Shown here: in pieces, positions 17,367 through 25,711 of the stretch
Layout of the letters: each line of letters begins with the position of its first letter
How positions within the stretch are numbered: position 1 is the stretch's first letter
NCBI GenBank assembly: GCA_903822435.1
Contig: CAIJPE010000378.1
Span: 1-64,000 of the forward strand
Source: an uncultured beta proteobacterium
GTDB taxonomy: Bacteria > Pseudomonadota > Gammaproteobacteria > Burkholderiales > Burkholderiaceae_C
Reading direction: 5' to 3'
DNA length: 64,000 nt
Made by a program: the position numbers and the translations under genes
Notes under the pieces: model-generated
The model's database searches: none
What the model saw: the letters and a program-made list of their open reading frames with translations, nothing else
Told to the model about the DNA's origin: nothing

Positions 17367-18488
17367 TCACGTCCCGGGCCGGACAGGGGTCACAGCAGAC
17401 CCGCGGCACTCAGGTTGCAGCCCACGCGCGGCCTTGTGGGCTTCCAGGTAGGCCCGCCCCCAGCGTTGGCAGGGCTCGAGGTGGTTGCCCTCGGCCCACT
17501 CGTTCCAGGCGTTGACGAAGACCACTTGTTCGCTTTCAGGGCGGCCGCCGCGGGCCTCGGCCTGCAGTGTCGATTGCAGCCAGCGGCCATACGATTGGGG
17601 CGTGCTGCCCAGGAAGATCGTGGCGCCCTTTGCGCGCCGCGCGGAATTGTCGAAGCCCGGCGTCACGCAGCGGAAGCGGCGCCAGGTCGGGTCTGGCTTG
17701 GCCAGCATGCTGTCGGCTAGTGCGTCGTAGCGCGCGAAGCGGTGATCGAACCAGCCTCTGGGAAACATCCCCAGCCGGGCCATCAACCGCTGGCGCCGGC
17801 TGAACTCCAGGGCCCGCACCTGGCGCCAGTCGGGCGCGAACTCGACCGCCGCGTCCAGCCCCAGCGCGGCAGGGTCCACGTCGCTGCTGTAGGACTCCAC
17901 CCGCGTGAGGTAGAGATCGCCCACGCCGGCCTTGATGGCGGCATTGCGCCACCGCTCTGCCATGCGCTGCGGCTCGGGGATCTGCTCGGTGCGGTAGATC
18001 AGCAGCAGCGGCCGTCCGTCGATTCGCACATAGCGCGGGTCGGCCAGGATCGGCAGCAGGTGGCGGATGTGCGCCTCGTCGTCCTCGGCCGAATAGCACT
18101 GCTCGAGCAGTGGCACGCCCGACCGGCCGTCCCAGGTGCGCGTCCAGCTCTCGTTGGCCCAGCACAGGCAGAACGGGAAGTCGGGCTGGCCCAGCTTGAC
18201 GATCTCGTCCACCGGTCGGTTGAGCACGCGCCGTCCGTTGAACCAGTAGTGGTAGTAGACAAAGCCGTCCACGCCGTAGGCGCGCGCGAGGTCGGCCTGC
18301 GCGGTGCGGGCCTCGGGCAGTCGCAGGTCGTAGAAGCCCAGGTCGGCCGGCAGCCTGGGCTGCTCGTGGCCCGGCACCGCCGGACGCGCCTTGGTGACGT
18401 TGGTCCACTCGGTGAAGCCCTTGCCCCACCATTCGTCGTTTTCGGGAATCGGGTGGAACTGGGGCAGATGGAAGGCGAGCGTGCGCAT
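17367..18488 (-). CDS. WbsX-like protein (glycoside hydrolase family 99-like domain)
   Basis: 373 residues. Family-typical opening AFHLPQFHPIPENDEWWGKGFTEW, then GVDGFVYYHYWFNGRRVL, FPFCLCWANESWTR and near the end FVNAWNEWAEGNHLEP. WbsX-like proteins recur in O-antigen and capsule clusters and share a fold with GH99 endomannosidases. Whether they trim or build glycans is not settled. No signal peptide, so it acts in the cytoplasm or on lipid-linked sugars. Confidence 0.9.
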   Translation of the reverse strand: MRTLAFHLPQFHPIPENDEWWGKGFTEWTNVTKARPAVPGHEQPRLPADLGFYDLRLPEARTAQADLARAYGVDGFVYYHYWFNGRRVLNRPVDEIVKLGQPDFPFCLCWANESWTRTWDGRSGVPLLEQCYSAEDDEAHIRHLLPILADPRYVRIDGRPLLLIYRTEQIPEPQRMAERWRNAAIKAGVGDLYLTRVESYSSDVDPAALGLDAAVEFAPDWRQVRALEFSRRQRLMARLGMFPRGWFDHRFARYDALADSMLAKPDPTWRRFRCVTPGFDNSARRAKGATIFLGSTPQSYGRWLQSTLQAEARGGRPESEQVVFVNAWNEWAEGNHLEPCQRWGRAYLEAHKAARGLQPECRGSAVTPVRPGT

Positions 18489-18528
18489 GCGCTGGGGCGG
18501 GCGTTTCAGGAAGGCGTTGCCGGTCGGG

Positions 18529-19191
18529 CTAGGCCCTGGCCTTGGCCACGCAGGCGAACTGGATGAAGCGGGCGTCGTCCAGCGCGTTGCGCATGAGCCA
18601 GTTCAGCACGGCGAACTTGAACGGGAACCCCGACATCCCGTTGATGCCGACGATGCTCTGCATCGTGTAGCCACTGTCCTCGAACAGATCGACCATGCTC
18701 TTGCGCGTGAAGAACCGCAGGTGCGTTCGGTCCATGACGCCATCGCGCTGGTACTTCCACTGGCCTTCGAGGAAGTATTGCTTGAAGACCTCGAAGTAGC
18801 GGATGTTGGGGATGGAGGCCACCACCACGCCCGAGGGCGACAGCAGCGGACGCAACTGCTTGAGCGCCGCCCAGGGGTCGATCAGGTGCTCGAGCACGTC
18901 GTTCATGACGATGCAGTCGAATTGCTCGCCGGCCAACAGGGGAAGTGCCTCTTCGAGCGGCATGGCCAGAAGGCGGTCTACGCGCGGCTGAGCAGCCTCG
19001 GCAGCCGGCGCATAGCCCTCGATGGCCGTGACGTGCATCGGCCGCGCGCGCTTGACGCTGGCGGCGAAGGCCGCATTGCCGCAGCCCACCTCGAGCATCC
19101 GCTTGGCCGAAGCAGGGATGTAGGTCTGCATCTCCGGCCGCGTGTTCTCGAAGTAGTTGTCGGTCTTGGCGGCGTAGGTGGTGTCGGCCAT
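18529..19191 (-). CDS. Class I SAM-dependent methyltransferase
   Basis: 220 residues from ATG 19191 (MADTTYAAKTDNYFEN); an ATG at 19224 would add 11 residues not typical of the family. SAM-binding motif I is MLEVGCGNAAFAASV; motif II/III regions are FDCIVMNDVLEHLIDPW and VVASIPNIRYF. C-terminal part is moderately hydrophobic. Placed directly after the ABC permease, it may methylate a terminal sugar. In some ABC-exported O antigens such capping sets chain length, and the large C-terminal domain of the adjacent Wzt would fit that, but this is inference. Confidence 0.9.
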   Translation of the reverse strand: MADTTYAAKTDNYFENTRPEMQTYIPASAKRMLEVGCGNAAFAASVKRARPMHVTAIEGYAPAAEAAQPRVDRLLAMPLEEALPLLAGEQFDCIVMNDVLEHLIDPWAALKQLRPLLSPSGVVVASIPNIRYFEVFKQYFLEGQWKYQRDGVMDRTHLRFFTRKSMVDLFEDSGYTMQSIVGINGMSGFPFKFAVLNWLMRNALDDARFIQFACVAKARA

Positions 19192-19225
19192 GGTCTTGGA
19201 TTCGCCGGGTGCGCGCCCGGGCATG

Positions 19226-20056
19226 CTAAATGACGTCGGCGAAGTGCGCCTCGGCCTGCTTGAAGAACATGTAGCTCAAGGGCAGCAGCAGCACCACACC
19301 CAGCATGCCCGGCCACATCGCAGACCAGTCCGGCGGCAGGCCGCGCAAGACGACCCGCTGAAAGCCATCGATGGCACCGGCCATCGGGTTGAGTGTGTAG
19401 AGCAGGTACAGGGAATCGCTCCAGGCGCCTGCGATCTGCTGGTCGACCAGCTTGAGCTTCACCAATTGCAGCGGGTACATCACTGGAGACAGGTACATCA
19501 GCAGCGACAGCAGCAGGGGCAGCGCCTGCGAGAGGTCGCGCGAATAGACGTTCATGGCGGCCCCGGCCAACGAGACCGCGAGCGACGCGGCGATCGTGTA
19601 GACCAGGATCAGCGGCGCCCAAGCCAGAGTCCAGTGCGGGCCGACGCCATACCAGGCCATCATGAGCGTGAGGATCGACAGGCTCACGCCCAGGTCCACA
19701 ACCTTGGTCAGCAACGAGGCCACCGGGAAGAGTTCGCGCGGGAAGTAGATCTTCTTGATCAGCCCGCCGTTGTTGACCACGCTGCCCACGCCCTCGTTGG
19801 TGGACTCCTGGAAGAAGGTCCATGGCACCATGGCGCAATAGGTCAGCAGGGCATAGGGCAACTCGCCCGAGTCGATGCCGACGAAGCTGCGCACGACCGT
19901 GAACACCGCCACCAGCACCAGCGGCTTGAGCACCATCCAGGCGATGCCCAGGTGGCTTTGCTTGTAGCGCAGCGAGATGTTCTTCCAGGTCAGGACGACC
20001 AGCAGTTCGCGGTAGTCGTACAGGCTGCGCAGGGGCTGCGTGAGGGCGGCCAGCAT
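19226..20056 (-). CDS. wzm: ABC transporter permease, polysaccharide export (Wzm/KpsM type)
   Basis: 276 residues, ABC-2 family, with about six membrane helices. N-terminal amphipathic part RELLVVLTWKNISLRYKQSHLGIAWMVLKP is cut by the typical basic loop, followed by WTFFQESTNEGVGSVVNNGGLIKKIYFPRELFP, the signature loop of Wzm-type exporters. It pairs with the ATPase encoded just upstream (36-base gap). Exports a completed undecaprenyl-linked glycan across the inner membrane. Confidence 0.93.
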   Translation of the reverse strand: MLAALTQPLRSLYDYRELLVVLTWKNISLRYKQSHLGIAWMVLKPLVLVAVFTVVRSFVGIDSGELPYALLTYCAMVPWTFFQESTNEGVGSVVNNGGLIKKIYFPRELFPVASLLTKVVDLGVSLSILTLMMAWYGVGPHWTLAWAPLILVYTIAASLAVSLAGAAMNVYSRDLSQALPLLLSLLMYLSPVMYPLQLVKLKLVDQQIAGAWSDSLYLLYTLNPMAGAIDGFQRVVLRGLPPDWSAMWPGMLGVVLLLPLSYMFFKQAEAHFADVI

Positions 20057-20092
20057 GTCAGCCCCAGGCGGGCGCAGGAACGCCGACAGCGG

Positions 20093-21373
20093 TCACTGGC
20101 CCGACTCCTGCACCGGGTGCCGCAACCAGGCGCCTTCGCCGGGCGCGGCCACCATGGGGACCGCGACGCCTTCGGCGGAGGGGATGCGCAACGTTCCGGG
20201 CATGTCGAAGATCGCCTGGCCACCCTGGCGGGCCGCCAGGTAATCGGCACTCACCACGTCGAACGCGAAGAGCCCGTCGCCGGAAAAGGATTCGCGGCCG
20301 ATGTGGTTGCCTATCCACAAGCGCACCTGGTACACGCCCGGGTACAGCGCCATGCGCGGCAGGTCCAGCACGAAATCGTAGACCCGCGCTTCCATCTGCA
20401 GTTCGTCGCCGAAGTTGAAGTACTGCGTAAGGTATACGAAGTCGGTGGTATGGAAACCGATCACCACGTGCATGTCCTTGAGCGCCTTGCGTGCGCGCAG
20501 CGACAGCCGAAAGCGGCAGGCCTGGCCGAAGGTGACGCTGCTGGCACTCAGGGCACCCGGACCGTCGAACTGCATCGACAGCAGCTCGACCTCGTCGGAG
20601 GCCATGCGGTCCACCGGCTGGTGCGCAATGTTGGCCTTGATCGCGGCGTTGCTTCGCGAGAAGAATTCGGTGCAGACCTCGGTCGCGCCGCCATCCATCA
20701 CCAGCTTGCCGCGCTCCAGCAGGATCACGCGCGAACAGAAGCGCTCGAGTTGGCGGATGTGGTGCGAGACCACGAACACTGTGCGGTCCTGGTGGCGGAT
20801 GATGTCTTCCATTCGGTCCAGGCACTTGCGCTGGAAGGCGACATCGCCCACGGCCAGCACCTCGTCGACGATGAGGATGTCGGACTCGACGCTCGTGGCC
20901 ACCGCAAAGCCCAGCCGAACCTGCATGCCCGAGCTGTAGCGCTTGAGCGGTGTGTCGATGAACCGCTCGATCTCGGCAAAGGCCACGATCTCGTCGAACT
21001 TGCGATCGATCTCGGCCTTGCTGATGCCCAGGATGGCGCCATTGAGGTAAACGTTCTCGCGGCCAGTGAGATCGCCCACCAGGCCCGCGCCGACCTCGAT
21101 CAGAGGCGCCACGCGGCCCTTGACGCGCACCTTGCCCCGCGTGGGCTTGCTGATGTTGGACAGCATCTTGAGCAGCGTGCTCTTGCCGGCGCCATTGGAG
21201 CCGACCAGGCCCACGACCTCGCCGGCCTCGACACTGAACGAGACATCGTCTAGGGCCTTGAAGGGCGGGGTCTTGGTGCCACGGCCCAGCAGACTGCCTG
21301 CCATCGAGACCAGGCCTTGCATGGCCCCGAGGCGGAATTCCTTGGTCACGCCTTCCACGGTGATCACGGGCAT
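20093..21373 (-). CDS. wzt: ABC transporter ATP-binding protein with C-terminal Wzt-like domain
   Basis: 426 residues from ATG 21373 (MPVITVEGVTKEFRL). Walker A GSNGAGKST at residues 58-66, signature YSSGMQVRLGF, Walker B ILIVDEVLAVGD and switch His in VFVVSHH. Residues from about 250 onward form an extra beta-rich domain (FRLSLRARKALKDMHVVIGF, VYQVRLWIGN) like the carbohydrate-recognising C-domain of Wzt, which selects terminally modified chains. First gene of the minus-strand cluster 15138-21373. Confidence 0.93.
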   Translation of the reverse strand: MPVITVEGVTKEFRLGAMQGLVSMAGSLLGRGTKTPPFKALDDVSFSVEAGEVVGLVGSNGAGKSTLLKMLSNISKPTRGKVRVKGRVAPLIEVGAGLVGDLTGRENVYLNGAILGISKAEIDRKFDEIVAFAEIERFIDTPLKRYSSGMQVRLGFAVATSVESDILIVDEVLAVGDVAFQRKCLDRMEDIIRHQDRTVFVVSHHIRQLERFCSRVILLERGKLVMDGGATEVCTEFFSRSNAAIKANIAHQPVDRMASDEVELLSMQFDGPGALSASSVTFGQACRFRLSLRARKALKDMHVVIGFHTTDFVYLTQYFNFGDELQMEARVYDFVLDLPRMALYPGVYQVRLWIGNHIGRESFSGDGLFAFDVVSADYLAARQGGQAIFDMPGTLRIPSAEGVAVPMVAAPGEGAWLRHPVQESGQ

Positions 21374-21823
21374 GGCCGAGCCTTTCCACCGCTGACGGGG
21401 TGCTCGCTGGCTGCCAGAACATGGCGATAGGGGTCGGTTGGCAGGGGCGGCGCGCTGGGCATAGAAGGCGTGAATGATCGGTCTGGGGGCGGCAACGCGC
21501 TCGTCCCATGCACCGTGCGGTCGGTGCAAACCCTAAAGACAGATGTTATTCGAACAATGGCGACGCATCGGCCCCCTCAGCGTGGGGGCTGCCACATCGG
21601 TCACGGCAGGAGCGTTCGCCTGAACCCGCGCCGGCGTTTGTCAGAATCGGTGATTTGCCACGGGCGATAGTCAACGCCGGGTTGCAGGAAAGATGCAGCC
21701 CCTGAGGGTTCATGCAACATCATCCACCCTGGCCGTGCCGAATGCCCGGCAGCTCAGCCTTGGCCAGCCGGTGCACGGCCGCCTTGCCATCAGCCGTAAG
21801 ACCCAATATGCCCTCGACCCCCA
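21374..21823. promoter_or_regulatory. Divergent intergenic region between wzt and the asparagine-synthase-like gene
   Basis: 450 bases without a convincing gene. It holds an A/T-rich patch at about 21532-21556 that may carry the wzt promoter, and a GCCCCC/GGGGGC hairpin at 21571-21589 with a 7-base loop and no T-tract. The stretch 21740-21800 reads like GC-rich spacer. I could not place a confident promoter for either side. Confidence 0.4.
21571..21589. repeat. Inverted repeat in wzt/asnB-like divergent region
   Basis: Perfect 6-base arms GCCCCC and GGGGGC around a 7-base loop. Without a T-run it is more likely a structural or operator element than an intrinsic terminator. Confidence 0.4.
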
Positions 21824-23497
21824 ATGCCAGCTGACAGCACGACCCTGAGCATCGGAAGACCCCTGTTCCAGGACCCGCCGCCCCTGGCCGAGGCGGCGCA
21901 GCCCGATGCAGTGTCGCGCTGGCAGGCTGCCTTTGAGCGCCACGGAGCACAGGCACCAGCGCAGGTGGGCGGAGACTTCGCGGTCGGGCTGCGCCTGCCC
22001 GACGGGCGGGTCTTCCTGGCCGTGGACCGATTCGCGGTGCACTCGCTGTGCTACCGCGTGGTCGGAAACCAGATTCGCTTCGCAGCACGCGCCGACGCGC
22101 TGGTGGATGCAGACACGCCGATCGACCCGCAGGCCATCTTCGACTACCTGTATTTCCACGTCATTCCCTCGCCCCGTACGATATTCAAGGGTATCCATCG
22201 CCTGCCGCCCGGCCACTGTGCCGAGTTCAAGGACGGCACGCTGAAGATCACGCTTTACTGGACGCCCGCCTTCGCGCCGGCTACCGGCGCCGTGTCGTTC
22301 GAAGCCCTGCGCGATGAATTCCGCGGCGTGCTGGAGTCGGCGGTGCGCCAGCAACTCGACGGCAGCAAGCCAGCCTGTTTTCTCAGCGGCGGCACGGACA
22401 GTTCGACCGTGGCGGGCATGGTGACGAAGGTCGCCGGTCGGCCCGCTGCCACGTACTCCATCGGCTTCGACGCGCAAGGCTACGACGAGATGGCCTATGC
22501 GCGAATCGCCGCCAGGCACTTCGGCACCGACCACCATGAGTACTACGTCACACCCGAGGATCTCGTGCGCGACATTCCCACGGTGGCGGCGCACTATGAC
22601 CAGCCCTTCGGCAACTCCTCGGCAGTACCGGCCTTCTGCTGCGCCCGAGTGGCCCGCGAGGACGGTGTCACGCGGCTGCTGGCGGGCGATGGCGGAGACG
22701 AGCTCTTCGGCGGCAACTCGCGCTATGCCAAGCAGCGGGTCTTCGGCTGGTACAGCGCAGTGCCCGGGCCTCTGCGAGCCGTGCTCGAGCCGCTGTCGGC
22801 CACGGGACTGATGCAAGCCATTCCGGGGCTGTCGAAGGCTGCCAGCTACGTGCAGCAGGCCAAGGTGCCCATGCCCGACCGGATCCAGACGTACAACCTG
22901 CTGCAGCGTCTTGGTATCGAGGACGTGCTGACACCCGCCTTCCTGCGCCAGGTCGAAATCAACGGGCCGCAAGGTCAGCAGCGCGAGGTCTGGAAGGCGT
23001 CCAAGGCCCGCACTCTGCTGGACCGGCAACTCGCCTTCGACTGGCGCTATACGCTGGCCGAGAACGACTTGCCCAAGGTCTGCGGCACGACGGGCCTGGC
23101 GGGTGTGGGCGTCGGCTTTCCGCTGCTCGACGGGCAGCTGGTGGACTTCTCGCTTCGCCTGCCCACGGCCTACAAACTCAAGGGCTCGCAGCTGCGCTGG
23201 TTCTTCAAGGAGGCGCTTCGGGGCTTCCTGCCGGACGAAATCATTGTCAAGAAGAAACAGGGCTTCGGCTTGCCCTTCGGGGTCTGGGCGCATGGCCACG
23301 CAGGCCTGAATGCGCTCTCACGCGAGTCGCTGCAAAGCCTGGCCATGCGCGGCTTCGTCCAGCCGGGCTTCGTGCGTTCGCTGCTGGACCAGCGCCTGGC
23401 CGAGCACCCGGGGTATTACGGCGAAATGGTCTGGATCCTGATGATGCTGGAGCAGTGGCTGCGGCGGCATGCGCCGGACTACAGGATCGTGGCCTGA
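21824..23497 (+). CDS. Asparagine synthase-like protein lacking the N-terminal nucleophile
   Basis: 557 residues. The ATP-pyrophosphatase half is intact: PPi loop CFLSGGTDSSTVAG, YSIGFDAQGYDE, LLAGDGGDELFGG, and the late KKKQGFGLPFGVW. The N-terminal third resembles a class II glutamine amidotransferase (GDFAVGLRLPDGRVFLAVDRF, then YWTPAF), but the chain starts MPADSTTLSIGRPLF, so it has no Cys2. The usual MCGI start is absent and glutamine hydrolysis looks impossible. It may use free ammonia or another nucleophile to form an amide on a uronic acid or peptide. A complete amidotransferase of the same superfamily lies at 32805-34742. Confidence 0.88.
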   Translation: MPADSTTLSIGRPLFQDPPPLAEAAQPDAVSRWQAAFERHGAQAPAQVGGDFAVGLRLPDGRVFLAVDRFAVHSLCYRVVGNQIRFAARADALVDADTPIDPQAIFDYLYFHVIPSPRTIFKGIHRLPPGHCAEFKDGTLKITLYWTPAFAPATGAVSFEALRDEFRGVLESAVRQQLDGSKPACFLSGGTDSSTVAGMVTKVAGRPAATYSIGFDAQGYDEMAYARIAARHFGTDHHEYYVTPEDLVRDIPTVAAHYDQPFGNSSAVPAFCCARVAREDGVTRLLAGDGGDELFGGNSRYAKQRVFGWYSAVPGPLRAVLEPLSATGLMQAIPGLSKAASYVQQAKVPMPDRIQTYNLLQRLGIEDVLTPAFLRQVEINGPQGQQREVWKASKARTLLDRQLAFDWRYTLAENDLPKVCGTTGLAGVGVGFPLLDGQLVDFSLRLPTAYKLKGSQLRWFFKEALRGFLPDEIIVKKKQGFGLPFGVWAHGHAGLNALSRESLQSLAMRGFVQPGFVRSLLDQRLAEHPGYYGEMVWILMMLEQWLRRHAPDYRIVA

Positions 23498-23558
23498 ACA
23501 GAGCTGAGATGTAACGCAGTCGGGGCCTGCTCACACGGGTGGTAACGGAACGGGGCGA

Positions 23559-23577
23559 GCGGATCTTTAAGGTCCGC
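23559..23577 (+). terminator. Possible hairpin after the asparagine-synthase-like gene
   Basis: GCGGATC and GGTCCGC pair (one G-T) around a TTTAA loop, 60 bases after the stop. No clear T-run follows, so termination is uncertain. Confidence 0.3.
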
Positions 23578-23657
23578 CTCTCGGTTGCCGAAGGGGAAGG
23601 GGACAGTTGTCGTCGGCCAAATTCGGCGACCACCTTGAACCAGACCACGGGTCCCAG

Positions 23658-24182
23658 ATGAGCAAGCCTTCCAGGCGCACGTTCCTGATTTGCGGGTTGG
23701 CCAGCAGCAATGCGCTGCTCGCGGCCTGCGGTGGCGGTGGCAGCGATATCGTCTCTCAGGCCACCACCCCCGCGGTGGCCGGCGACACGCCGACACCCGT
23801 CGTTCCGGCCGCACCGACACCGACTCCGGTCGTCACGCCAGCGCCAACCCCCGCCCCGATTGCCGCGCCGACGCAGGCACCAACCCCCGCACCGACTCCA
23901 GCCCCCGCTCCCGCGCCAACGCCCGCACCCGCGCCTGCCACGACGGGGCTGGCGTGGTCGATGCAAGACACGCTGAACCTGCAGGTCGGTTCAGCGGCGA
24001 TCTTCGACATGACCATGACGCTGCCGGCCGGCCTGCTGCCGGGCGGGCGATTCGATATCGATCCCAGCGGCAGCCCCTTGCCCGCCGGGGTGACTTTGAC
24101 GCAGCAAGGCCTGCTGGCGGTCAGCGGAGCCGCCTCCGGCGGAATCGCCGCGGGGGTCGTCTTCGCCTACACAGAACCCTGA
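23658..24182 (+). CDS. Proline-rich lipoprotein with Ig-like C-terminal domain
   Basis: 174 residues from ATG 23658. N-terminus KPSRRTFLICGLASSN followed by lipobox LLAAC-GGGG, so a predicted lipoprotein, with a twin-arginine-like RRTFL. Residues about 45-95 are a low-complexity linker of Pro-Thr-Pro-Ala repeats. The last 80 residues (MTLPAGLLPGG, PLPAGVTLTQQGLLAV) look like a putative Ig/cadherin-like domain of the kind found in surface adhesins. Function unknown. It has the same architecture as the start of the lipoprotein at 25712 and heads a three-gene plus-strand run. Confidence 0.8.
   Translation: MSKPSRRTFLICGLASSNALLAACGGGGSDIVSQATTPAVAGDTPTPVVPAAPTPTPVVTPAPTPAPIAAPTQAPTPAPTPAPAPAPTPAPAPATTGLAWSMQDTLNLQVGSAAIFDMTMTLPAGLLPGGRFDIDPSGSPLPAGVTLTQQGLLAVSGAASGGIAAGVVFAYTEP
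23790..23942 (+). repeat. Proline-rich low-complexity coding repeat
   Basis: Tandem codons for Pro-Thr-Pro-Ala-type repeats inside the lipoprotein gene. It should form an extended cell-wall-spanning linker. Such repeats are prone to length variation. Confidence 0.7.
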
Positions 24183-24263
24183 ACGGCAGCGCATCCGACT
24201 GCATCGGCCGATCCGCGGCGGGGAGACCCGCGCGCCTGAGCACCCCCCTAAGGAACACTGACC

Positions 24264-25640
24264 ATGTCTCGCAATCTCTCTCGGCCCATCAACCTCGTGC
24301 TGCGGGCTGCTCCAGCGCTGGGCAACGGCGCTGACCCAGGCACCTTCGCCAATGACCTGTGGACGCCTGGCAGGGACAGCTCAGGCCTTGTGAATGCAGC
24401 CTCCTGGGCGCTGGTACCCAGGGGCCGCTGGGTCGAGGTGGCCGGCACCCGCATGGATGCACTCGATTCGGTCGTGAAGGCGGCACTGCCCGGATGGCGG
24501 GAATACGGCGGCGCCGGACTGGGCGCCTGGGACGGGGTGCCGATGAGCTGGTCGAGCTGGGCCGTCGACAAGGACGGCGGGCGGCTGTGGCTGTTCGGCG
24601 GCGGGCACAACAACAGCAGCAACAACGGGCTGTATCGCTTCGACGTCTTCAAGATGCAGTGGGCCGTGGAGTGCCTGCCGAGCTCCACCGTCGGGCTGGT
24701 GCCGGAGTACTTGACGGGCTACAACGGCAGCTCGCAGTCCTTCTCGACCTACTACCCGATGGCCTATGCGACGGTGGCCAAGCGCGATGCCGGCCAGCTC
24801 AACGCGATCAACGACATCTGGCACGACCAACTCCCGGACGGCAAGCCCACGGCGCGGCACTCCTACCGCTCGCTCGCTTACTCCCCCGTGATGAACAAGG
24901 TCATCATGGCCTGCCGCCGTCTGTGGACATTCAACCTAGCGACCCAGACCTGGGACTACAAGCGGCTCTTCGGCGACTACATTTCGCCGCTGCCGATGGG
25001 CCAGGCACCGAACCCCAATGCTTTCGTGGACGACTACTACGTCAGCCCCGAGGCCACGATCAACGTCTATGACGTGCAGCGCAATGCCATGTACTGGACG
25101 GGTTATGGCAGCAGCGGAAACGGGCGGCAGATCGGCTACGACTTCAACAACAACACGTGGTGGCAGGCGCGCCTGCCGTTCTCCAACGTCGGCATCCAGG
25201 CCAGTGTCATCGTGGGCCGCAACTACACGGCGTTCCGCGCCATCGCCGACAACACCGGCGGGCCGGGTTACGCAGGTGAGGGCGAATACAAGGTCATGAG
25301 CCTGGATACGGGCCAGGAGACAGTGTCTTCGAAGGTCCGGCTTGCGGCAGGACTGGCGTTGACGGACTTCAGAAGCTATGCAAATGAAGACGACCTGCCG
25401 AGCCTGACCTACATCGACCCGATCAACCGCTACTGGACCTGGAGTGCCATGCGAACAGGTTACGCGCCCATGGAGATCGACCCCACGACCACGCCCTGGA
25501 CCCTGTCGCCGAAGTCGTTCACGGGTGCCGTGCCCCAGCCCTTCGGCCTGCTGGGCGGAAAGGTGACCTATTTCGCCGGCCTGAACGCGGTGCTGTTCAA
25601 CGACCTGGCGACCCGGAACTTCTCGCTGTATCGCTTGTAA
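24264..25640 (+). CDS. Kelch/galactose-oxidase-like beta-propeller protein
   Basis: 458 residues with repeated blade-like segments: WSSWAVDKDGGRLWLFGGGHNNSS, NGLYRFDVFKMQW, HSYRSLAYSPVMNKV, LWTFNLATQTWDY and INVYDVQRNAMYWTG. This pattern is usual in kelch-type propellers. AAGGAA lies eight bases before ATG 24264, and an in-frame TAA at 24249-24251 prevents any N-terminal extension. No signal peptide or lipobox is therefore encoded, although both neighbours are lipoproteins. Either it acts in the cytoplasm or it leaves by another route. No enzymatic role can be assigned. Confidence 0.82.
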   Translation: MSRNLSRPINLVLRAAPALGNGADPGTFANDLWTPGRDSSGLVNAASWALVPRGRWVEVAGTRMDALDSVVKAALPGWREYGGAGLGAWDGVPMSWSSWAVDKDGGRLWLFGGGHNNSSNNGLYRFDVFKMQWAVECLPSSTVGLVPEYLTGYNGSSQSFSTYYPMAYATVAKRDAGQLNAINDIWHDQLPDGKPTARHSYRSLAYSPVMNKVIMACRRLWTFNLATQTWDYKRLFGDYISPLPMGQAPNPNAFVDDYYVSPEATINVYDVQRNAMYWTGYGSSGNGRQIGYDFNNNTWWQARLPFSNVGIQASVIVGRNYTAFRAIADNTGGPGYAGEGEYKVMSLDTGQETVSSKVRLAAGLALTDFRSYANEDDLPSLTYIDPINRYWTWSAMRTGYAPMEIDPTTTPWTLSPKSFTGAVPQPFGLLGGKVTYFAGLNAVLFNDLATRNFSLYRL

Positions 25641-25659
25641 GGACCGGGCCTGGCGCGTA

Positions 25660-25682
25660 GGCGAATCCCCGACGGATTCGCC
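25660..25682. terminator. Hairpin between propeller and lipoprotein genes
   Basis: Perfect 9-base arms GGCGAATCC and GGATTCGCC around CCGAC, 20 bases after the propeller stop. It is followed by a moderately T-containing stretch. A terminator or mRNA-processing hairpin is likely. Confidence 0.5.
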
Positions 25683-25711
25683 ATCCTGTGCATTTGTATT
25701 CGACCACTGAC

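Noticed and set aside
21764-21800. Sigma-54-like words before the asparagine-synthase-like gene
   Set aside because: The -24 and -12 elements are one or two bases off the required spacing.
23790-23942. CRISPR-like or minisatellite array
   Set aside because: The repeats are short codons for a Pro-rich linker inside a gene; there are no spacers.
23658-25640. Split or frameshifted gene joining the small lipoprotein and the propeller
   Set aside because: The lipoprotein ends after a complete Ig-like domain. The propeller has its own strong ribosome site, and an in-frame stop separates the two.
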